Shown one piece after another: positions 1 to 5,202 of a stretch of 8,941 nucleotides of DNA. Numbering within the stretch: position 1 is the stretch's first letter; each line of letters opens with the position of its first letter. The notes under the pieces were generated by a model. The model worked only from the letters and a program-made list of their open reading frames with translations, did not search any database and was not told the origin of the DNA. Position numbers and translations under genes: made by a program. Source of the stretch: Methanosphaera sp. (GTDB lineage: Archaea; Methanobacteriota; Methanobacteria; Methanobacteriales; Methanobacteriaceae); NCBI GenBank assembly GCA_013330915.1, contig DUHK01000160.1:1-8941 (forward strand), in the 5' to 3' direction.

Positions 1-551
1 GGATTATGTGCCTCACCTATTTCACCGGACTTGTCTGCACCGGAAGCATTGAAGTAACGTAATATTACTGATTTCAAACCGTAGGCGGTATCATAATCTT
101 TGAGTATTCTTTCCACCATTAGTTTTGTCCATCCATAAGGATTTATAGGGTTTTGTGGATGATCTTCAACCAATGGTATTTTTTGTGGAACACCATATGT
201 TGCACAGGTTGATGAAAAGATGAATTTTTTGACATCATGTTTTAACATTACCTTTAATAGGTTCATGGTGTTTACTACATTGTTTGTATAATATTTTTCA
301 GGGTTTTGAACACTTTCCCCAACTTCTATGAATGATGAAAAGTGCATTACTGCAGTAATGTCGTACTTTTCAAACACTTCATCCAAATCTTCAATATCTT
401 TTAAGTCACATTTACAGAAGGTTCCCCATTTGACTGCTTCCTCGTGTCCATAGCTTAGGTTATCAAGCACTAACGTTTCATAACCAGATTCAGTTAATGC
501 CTTGTTTACGTGAGATCCAATGTAACCTGCTCCACCTACAATTAAAATCAT
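1..551 (-). CDS. galE: UDP-glucose 4-epimerase, N-terminal part (runs off the window)
   Basis: This is an extended short-chain dehydrogenase/reductase that interconverts UDP-glucose and UDP-galactose with bound NAD; in methanogens it would supply sugars for surface glycans and glycolipids. My translation of the minus strand begins MILIVGGAGYIGSH, a Rossmann dinucleotide-binding loop (G6, G9, G12), with an acidic D30 at the end of strand 2. The segment HFSSFIEVGESVQNPEKYY (residues 70-88) closely matches the GalE HFAGLKAVGESV region. The catalytic Ser/Thr is at 114-115 and the YxxxK pair is Y139/K143. YFNASGAD (166-173) and GEIGEAHN (177-183) are further GalE signatures. Only 183 of about 330 residues are present; the 3' end lies to the left of base 1. 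The ATG at 551-549 has a good ribosome site. The gene follows the winged-helix gene on the same strand by 39 nt, so co-transcription is likely. A related NDP-sugar epimerase of different specificity cannot be excluded. Confidence 0.93.
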   Translation of the reverse strand, partial: MILIVGGAGYIGSHVNKALTESGYETLVLDNLSYGHEEAVKWGTFCKCDLKDIEDLDEVFEKYDITAVMHFSSFIEVGESVQNPEKYYTNNVVNTMNLLKVMLKHDVKKFIFSSTCATYGVPQKIPLVEDHPQNPINPYGWTKLMVERILKDYDTAYGLKSVILRYFNASGADKSGEIGEAHN

Positions 552-558
552 GATAATT

Positions 559-563
559 CTCCT
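559..563 (-). promoter_or_regulatory. Shine-Dalgarno site of galE
   Basis: The minus strand reads AGGAG followed by a 7-nt spacer (AATTATC) and the ATG. This fixes the galE start. There is no convincing TATA element in the 39 nt between the upstream stop and this site, which supports read-through from the winged-helix gene. Confidence 0.8.
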
Positions 564-590
564 AAAAAATTTGTTAAAAATAATTAATGT

Positions 591-1061
591 TTATATGGTG
601 TAATATTCACCATCTACTTTTTCTACTCTTTTGAGTAATTGTTTGTTTTCTAAAGAAACAATAATGTTGTACGTTCTTTTAGGTGATAATTCCAATTCAC
701 CATACATCAGTGCACCTTCCAGAATGTATCTTGGTGCATAGTTATCGTATTTTGAAATTACTTCATTAATAATTGCATAAGCGTCTTCTTCCGTTTTGTT
801 CAACATGTATTCCTTTAATTCAGATTGGCTTTCCACTATTTCAACTTCAGCATCTAAATTAACATAAGTTACGTCTTTTGTTGAACCATCATATTCTATG
901 ATCTTCTTTTGTTTCAATGATTCAAGCAAATCAACCATTTTAGTTTCAGAAAAGTCCAATACTTCTCGGATAGTATCATATGATACTTTTTCAGGATACT
1001 TGTCAAGATTATTTTTTATGAATAAAATAATTTTATTTTCATCATTAGTAATTATTTGCAA
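591..1061 (-). CDS. Uncharacterised protein with two winged-helix-like halves, possible transcriptional regulator
   Basis: I do not recognise this 156-residue protein as a named family. It appears to consist of two similar winged-helix units. The first is about residues 5-69: helices at 7-20, 28-35 and 40-53, then a hairpin around YDGSTKDVTYVNL. The second is about 90-156: helices at 92-104, 110-118 and 127-140, then KRVEKVDGEYYTI as a wing. Each has the order helix, helix, recognition-like helix, LxxKxLL/KxKKII, beta hairpin typical of archaeal DNA-binding winged helices. There are no membrane segments, cysteines or metal motifs. The start is TTG (1061-1059): an in-frame TAA lies directly before it, AGGTG sits 6 nt upstream, and the next internal Met (residue 42) would cut away most of the first domain. 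It is divergent from nurA and lies 39 nt ahead of galE. Regulating one or both neighbours is an inference from position only; tandem winged helices also occur in replication and chromatin proteins. Confidence 0.75.
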   Translation of the reverse strand: MQIITNDENKIILFIKNNLDKYPEKVSYDTIREVLDFSETKMVDLLESLKQKKIIEYDGSTKDVTYVNLDAEVEIVESQSELKEYMLNKTEEDAYAIINEVISKYDNYAPRYILEGALMYGELELSPKRTYNIIVSLENKQLLKRVEKVDGEYYTI

Positions 1062-1067
1062 TTATTA

Positions 1068-1072
1068 CACCT
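1068..1072 (-). promoter_or_regulatory. Shine-Dalgarno site supporting a TTG start
   Basis: The minus strand reads AGGTG, then a 6-nt spacer TAATAA, then TTG. AGGTG is a clean match to the archaeal anti-Shine-Dalgarno core. The TAA in the spacer is in frame, so no longer form is possible. Together these decide the unusual start codon of the winged-helix gene. Confidence 0.7.
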
Positions 1073-1097
1073 GTAAATTTCTATTAATTATTATCTT

Positions 1098-1106
1098 GTT
1101 TATACT
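1098..1106 (-). promoter_or_regulatory. Candidate TATA box for the winged-helix gene / galE unit
   Basis: The minus strand reads AGTATAAAC, resembling an archaeal TATA element. A start about 26 nt downstream would fall near base 1076, giving a short leader of about 15 nt that still contains the AGGTG ribosome site. The spacing fits well, but the region is so AT-rich that chance matches are common. Confidence 0.4.
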
Positions 1107-1208
1107 AAAAATAATTTTTTAAGAAGTTATGAAAATATAATTTAAAGTAACGATTCAAACAAAAAAGCTTTAAAATAAAAATATAGTTCAAAATAAAACT
1201 AAAAAGAA

Positions 1209-1229
1209 GTATAATGTTTAATATTATAC
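1209..1229. repeat. 7-bp inverted repeat, possible operator between divergent genes
   Basis: GTATAAT (1209-1215) and ATTATAC (1223-1229) form a perfect 7-bp inverted repeat around a 7-nt spacer, so half-site centres are 14 bp apart. A third copy of GTATAAT occurs in direct orientation at 1268-1274, close to nurA. The site lies 15 bp upstream of the nurA TATA candidate at 1245. Binding by a winged-helix dimer is a reasonable inference, but the repeats are AT-only apart from the terminal G/C, and the third copy could itself be a TATA box. Confidence 0.35.
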
Positions 1230-1244
1230 CATTTAAACCCACAA

Positions 1245-1252
1245 TTATATAT
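1245..1252 (+). promoter_or_regulatory. Candidate TATA box of the nurA-herA-mre11-rad50 operon
   Basis: TTATATAT resembles the archaeal TATA consensus TTTATATA. A transcription start about 26 nt downstream (roughly 1271-1278) gives a leader of about 40 nt that includes the nurA ribosome site. A second candidate, GTATAAT at 1268-1274, would place the start near 1297. Sequence alone cannot choose between them. Confidence 0.45.
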
Positions 1253-1298
1253 TAGCATAAATAAATAGTATAATTATCAAAATCAGTTAAAAAAATGT

Positions 1299-1303
1299 GA
1301 GGT
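1299..1303 (+). promoter_or_regulatory. Shine-Dalgarno site that decides the nurA start
   Basis: GAGGT lies 11 nt before the ATG at 1315. A longer reading from GTG at 1297 is possible, but that GTG overlaps this site and has no ribosome site of its own upstream, so I prefer the ATG. The 11-nt spacing is slightly long. Confidence 0.55.
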
Positions 1304-1314
1304 TTGACTCAATC

Positions 1315-2469
1315 ATGTTAAGCATATTATACCAAAAATCAATAGAAAAAAAAGAGGAAATAAGTGAATTCTTTGACAACATAATTGAAGACATAAATCT
1401 GGAAAAAGTGGATGAAAAATATAACAAAACTGATTTTACAAAAACAAGACAAGACAAAAACTTTGCAGCAATAGACGGTAGCTTTAACACAAAAAAATTC
1501 ATGCCAGCATACCTTTATACAATTACAAGTCAAACAATCATTTCAAAACAAAACAGCGATGCAATTAAAGAATCAGAAGCCGGAGAAATATCCACAATAT
1601 CCACAATACACAACAGGAAAATTGACAAGATACTATCCACATACATGAACATACTGGAACTTAAAAGTACTATAGACACTCTCAAAAAACATCCAGATAT
1701 TGACTACATGTTACTGGACGGATCAATTAGTGGAACATTATTAAATTTTCATGAAATAGATTTAAACAAGATAATTGACAAGGCTCTCAAAAGTTTTGCT
1801 ATCCACGACATCCAACATGAACTTGAAAAGGACAGCATGACTCTGGAAATAACAACCGAAAGAATAAAAGCATACGTATTTAGTGAATGTAAGAAGATTA
1901 TAGAAGAAAATGATTTGGATTATGAATTTAACGATATTGAAATGGACATCCTTCTTTCATTAGCCGGATTTGAACAATTATTCTGTCTGAGTTATTTACT
2001 AAAAAACTATAAGGAAAAAATTATTTGTGTATCAAAAACAAGTACAACAAAGGCATTGTTCAACGAAAGAATACCTGATGCTGCCGTACTTGAATATGCC
2101 TGCGATAATGCAGGATATACAGACCCACAAGAATTTGCTTCGATGAGACCTGTACGATATGTTGGTAATGTAAAAAGACAGGTGGACTTTCCTGTAGAAA
2201 ATATAAGCCTGTCAGATACGCCTTATAAAGTATTCTTCACCAAACTAGAAGATTCATCAAACGTTTTAAAAATAGAAATACCATATTTGGTAAATGACGA
2301 AAAAATAGTGGAAATATTAAACGACTTACAAAGCATTAGTGTTCACGGATATCCCCACATCCTCAAAAGGGCACATGATGAAGTAAAGATTAAAACAAAA
2401 CACCTGGAAAGAATTGCCAGAAATATGGGATTATACGATAAAACCGGAAGAGACATGCTTGAAAATTAA
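1315..2469 (+). CDS. nurA: NurA, end-resection nuclease partner of HerA
   Basis: NurA is the nuclease that works inside or against the HerA ring to degrade the 5' strand at DNA ends after Mre11-Rad50 processing. The predicted protein has 384 residues from ATG 1315 (390 if the GTG at 1297 is used). It carries AAIDGSF with the metal-binding D54 and DYMLLDGSISG with D135. E115, within an ILELK segment, is a candidate for the conserved acidic residue between them. The C-terminal signature GYPHILKRAHDEV (345-357) has Y346 and H354 with the 8-residue spacing known from Sulfolobus NurA. The middle (about 145-280) is mostly helical and poorly conserved. The RNase H-like NurA fold is known for the family, not seen here. 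It is first in the operon, 20 nt ahead of herA. An A8 run near 1346-1353 is the only slip-prone tract, and the frame is intact. Confidence 0.93.
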   Translation: MLSILYQKSIEKKEEISEFFDNIIEDINLEKVDEKYNKTDFTKTRQDKNFAAIDGSFNTKKFMPAYLYTITSQTIISKQNSDAIKESEAGEISTISTIHNRKIDKILSTYMNILELKSTIDTLKKHPDIDYMLLDGSISGTLLNFHEIDLNKIIDKALKSFAIHDIQHELEKDSMTLEITTERIKAYVFSECKKIIEENDLDYEFNDIEMDILLSLAGFEQLFCLSYLLKNYKEKIICVSKTSTTKALFNERIPDAAVLEYACDNAGYTDPQEFASMRPVRYVGNVKRQVDFPVENISLSDTPYKVFFTKLEDSSNVLKIEIPYLVNDEKIVEILNDLQSISVHGYPHILKRAHDEVKIKTKHLERIARNMGLYDKTGRDMLEN

Positions 2470-2473
2470 TAAT

Positions 2474-2480
2474 AAGGAGG
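2474..2480 (+). promoter_or_regulatory. Strong Shine-Dalgarno site of herA
   Basis: AAGGAGG is followed by a 9-nt spacer and ATG 2490. It is the strongest ribosome site in the operon, consistent with HerA forming a hexamer and being needed in excess over NurA. Confidence 0.85.
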
Positions 2481-2489
2481 AAAAAATAA

Positions 2490-4007
2490 ATGTCAGACAT
2501 AATAGGAAGATGTTACGGTGAAACTTCACCAGACAAAATATCATTCATTTCAAAAAAAACACCTGCAGTAAACGAATACGTGTACTTTGAGTACAACGGC
2601 AGAACAATAATGGGAACAATAGACAACCTGCTTAGAGGAAGCTTCACATTAAGTGATGACTTACTGGATGAAGATTCAATAAGAAAAATTACGGAAATTG
2701 GTGGAGAAACAGACCAATACATTCGCGGAGACATAACAGTACTTGGAGACCTTGAAACACTTGAAATACCAAGAAGTCCTGCTCCAATAGGAACACCAAT
2801 CAAAAGGGCAAGCATAGAACAGCTGGACAAACTCTTCCACAACAGTGAAGGAATAAAAATCGGAAGTGTACTTTCACAACCTGAAGTTGACGTTAAACTG
2901 GACGTGAACAAAATGGTTTCAAGACATCTGGGAATACTTGCTATGACAGGTGCAGGTAAATCAAATGCAACAAGTGTAATAATAGATGAATTACTTGAAA
3001 TCGGTGGAACAATACTTGTATTTGATATGCACTCCGAATACATTAAAACAGAATTTACCCATGGAAAAAAGAAATCCATAAAGGCAAAAATCAATCCACG
3101 TAACTTAAACATTTACGAATATAAAAAGCTGGCAAGAATACCTGATTCAGCCACCAACCAGGAAAGATACCTGAGAGAAGCATACGATTATGCCAAGGAG
3201 CTTGACAAACTGGGAGAATGTGAGGATTTCCTTGGTACCATGAAACAATATGCTTTCAATAAGGCGGAAGAGTTTGGCGAGGAAGGAAATAAAAATAAAG
3301 CCCATGAGGATGCTGCAAGACAGGTGGTCTTTAAACTTGATGACATGAAAAACATTTACCATTCCATTCTGGATAAAACTGATGTGTCTGATATTGTCAG
3401 TATATTAGAAGTAGGCAGAGTAAATATTATTCCTTTAAGTTCACTAGATGAAATTGCAACAGACATTGTAGTTAATCACGTTTTATCCGAAATATTAAGA
3501 AGAAGAAAAAATGCAGTTACTACAGGTGAAGAACCAACATTGGATTTCCCGATATTCAGCATTATTGAAGAGGCACATATCCTTGCATCAAACAAAAGGG
3601 ATACAAGATCAAAAAGAACAATAAGCAGAATTGCAAGGGAAGGTCGTAAATTTGGTGTTGGATTATGTCTTGTAAGTCAAAGCCCGAAATCACTGGACAG
3701 TGAATCATTATCACAGCTAAACAATTTAATCATATTAAGATTAGTTGAACCTAGTGATCAGGCACACGTTCAAAAAAGCAGTGAAAGCTTAAGTGAAGAC
3801 CTTCTAAAAAAATTACCGTCATTAAACATTGGTGAGGCCGTTGTTCTGGGACAGATGACAAAAGTTCCGACACTTGTTAAAATAGACCAATTCAAGGGAA
3901 AGGTTGTTGGAAACGATTTGGATATAAGAAAAATATGGCAAACTACTAAGAAAAATAAAGAAGAAGCTGAAAAAAGAAGTAAACAAGATTTAATGGACTT
4001 GTATTAA
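2490..4007 (+). CDS. herA: HerA, hexameric DNA translocase/helicase of end resection
   Basis: HerA is an FtsK/VirB4-type (HerA-FtsK superfamily) ring ATPase that pumps or unwinds duplex DNA and stimulates NurA. At 505 residues it has the usual length. The N-terminal HAS-barrel spans about residues 1-95. Walker A is AMTGAGKSN (151-159, K157). Following it, FDMHSEY (178-184) is a conserved HerA strand. A helical insertion covers about 205-300. Walker B is FPIFSIIEEAH (353-363), with E360/E361 as catalytic candidates. ISRIAREGRKFGVG (378-391) carries arginine-finger candidates R380, R383 and R386, and SQSP (396-399) is the sensor-like strand. The charged C-terminal tail (about 484-505) matches the extension that braces neighbouring subunits in known structures. 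The start is fixed by the AAGGAGG site. It is followed after a single base by mre11, implying coupled translation. Nothing essential is missing. Confidence 0.96.
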   Translation: MSDIIGRCYGETSPDKISFISKKTPAVNEYVYFEYNGRTIMGTIDNLLRGSFTLSDDLLDEDSIRKITEIGGETDQYIRGDITVLGDLETLEIPRSPAPIGTPIKRASIEQLDKLFHNSEGIKIGSVLSQPEVDVKLDVNKMVSRHLGILAMTGAGKSNATSVIIDELLEIGGTILVFDMHSEYIKTEFTHGKKKSIKAKINPRNLNIYEYKKLARIPDSATNQERYLREAYDYAKELDKLGECEDFLGTMKQYAFNKAEEFGEEGNKNKAHEDAARQVVFKLDDMKNIYHSILDKTDVSDIVSILEVGRVNIIPLSSLDEIATDIVVNHVLSEILRRRKNAVTTGEEPTLDFPIFSIIEEAHILASNKRDTRSKRTISRIAREGRKFGVGLCLVSQSPKSLDSESLSQLNNLIILRLVEPSDQAHVQKSSESLSEDLLKKLPSLNIGEAVVLGQMTKVPTLVKIDQFKGKVVGNDLDIRKIWQTTKKNKEEAEKRSKQDLMDLY

Positions 4008-4008
4008 A

Positions 4009-5202
4009 ATGACAATAAAAATTGCACATTTTGCAGATACCCATCTGGGATATAAACAATATGGTCTTATTGACAGGGAACTGGATTTCTATGATGCATT
4101 CAATAATGTTATCGATGATATCATAGAAAAGGATGTTGATTATGTAATTCATTGCGGAGATTTGTTTGAACAACCAAAACCTCCTATTAAGGCATTGTTG
4201 GTTGCACAGGAAGGATTTTTAAAATTGATGAAAAACAATATTACAGTAATTGTTATTGCAGGAAATCATGACAAGTTACAAAGAAAGGCAACTTCAATTC
4301 CCCAGGAATTATATGAAAATGAGAATTTTCACATATTAACAATTCAGGAACCAACATTAAGATTAAGTGACGAATTAATTGTTTCAGGATTACCATACAT
4401 ACGAAAAGACCATGAAGATGTTGTTAAGGGTCTTTTAAAGGATATATATGAAGATGTCAAGGATTACAAACATAAAATATTGATGTTACACGGAGGAGTA
4501 AGCAAATATTTTGATTTTAATCCGGAATTTGAGTTAGATACCATTCCTGATAATTTTGACTATTATGCAATGGGTCATATTCACCAGAGAATAATTGAAA
4601 AGGACTTCAAGGGAGGAATATTATCCTTCCCAGGTTCTACCGAAATACTCAACAAGGGAGAAATAAGCGAATATGATACAAAAGGTAAAGGTTATAATTT
4701 ACTGACTATTGATGAAAATATCGAAGTAGAATATGTTAATGTGGAATTGGAACGAAAGTTCATCGATAAACAAATCAGCTATCCAAAATTGGAAGAGAAA
4801 CTGGATGAACTTGAAGAACATATCAAAAATGATATTCTTACTAAAAGCGATAAAAAACCTGTTTTGTTATTAACTATTAAAGATGGTAACTTTGATAGAG
4901 GTGATGTGTCTAGAATTATAAAGGAAAAATTAGACAATCTCGCATTGACAATCAGGACATCATATCAACCAACAGAAATTGACGATGAAGGCAGACCAAT
5001 AGAAAAACCCTTTTTGAAACCGGAAGAGTTAATTAATGAAAAATTATCCGAGAAATATCAAAACAAAGATGTTGGACAACTGGGAGTTGATCTTTACAGA
5101 TCATTAAGCAGGCATGATTTAGAAGAAACATACAACATTTCCGAAACATTTTATAATAAAAAATTCAAAAAGGCAACGGGAGAAGACAATGATAATCAAT
5201 AG
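4009..5202 (+). CDS. mre11: Mre11, double-strand-break repair nuclease
   Basis: Mre11 is the Mn-dependent endonuclease and 3'-5' exonuclease of the Mre11-Rad50 complex. The calcineurin-like phosphoesterase domain (about residues 1-245) shows every metal ligand: D10 and H12 in HFADTHLG, D51 in HCGDLFE, N86 and H87 in AGNHD, H161 in MLHGG, and H190/H192 in MGHIH. PGSTE (208-212) follows as in archaeal Mre11. Residues about 250-330 should form the capping domain. The C-terminal helical tail (about 335-390, including FLKPEELINEKL and DLYRSLS) fits the Rad50-binding helix-loop-helix region. Length 397 is normal. ATG 4009 begins one base after the herA stop (TAAaATG), and I see no convincing ribosome site, so reinitiation by ribosomes leaving herA is likely. 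Its end overlaps rad50 by 14 nt, which fits the fixed stoichiometry of the two partners. Confidence 0.96.
   Translation: MTIKIAHFADTHLGYKQYGLIDRELDFYDAFNNVIDDIIEKDVDYVIHCGDLFEQPKPPIKALLVAQEGFLKLMKNNITVIVIAGNHDKLQRKATSIPQELYENENFHILTIQEPTLRLSDELIVSGLPYIRKDHEDVVKGLLKDIYEDVKDYKHKILMLHGGVSKYFDFNPEFELDTIPDNFDYYAMGHIHQRIIEKDFKGGILSFPGSTEILNKGEISEYDTKGKGYNLLTIDENIEVEYVNVELERKFIDKQISYPKLEEKLDELEEHIKNDILTKSDKKPVLLLTIKDGNFDRGDVSRIIKEKLDNLALTIRTSYQPTEIDDEGRPIEKPFLKPEELINEKLSEKYQNKDVGQLGVDLYRSLSRHDLEETYNISETFYNKKFKKATGEDNDNQ
5178..5182 (+). promoter_or_regulatory. Shine-Dalgarno site of rad50 inside mre11
   Basis: GGGAG lies in the last codons of mre11, followed by a 6-nt spacer and ATG 5189. It fixes the rad50 start and the 14-nt gene overlap. 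Confidence 0.7.

Noticed and set aside
1154..1201. Approximate A-rich direct repeats (TTCAAACAAAAA, TTTAAAATAAAAA, TTCAAAATAAAAC)
   Set aside because: Low-complexity DNA in an AT-rich intergenic region; the spacing is irregular (15 and 18 nt) and the matches are weak. Curvature is possible but not supported beyond chance.
1346..1353. A8 run near the 5' end of nurA as a possible phase-variable or slippage site
   Set aside because: The frame is intact, similar A-runs are common in this genome, and nothing suggests that a shifted product is used.
2513..3112. 199-codon open frame on the minus strand opposite herA
   Set aside because: It is antisense to the conserved HAS-barrel and Walker A region of herA, is Ser/Ile/Leu-rich as expected of a mirror frame, and has no ribosome site or recognisable domain.
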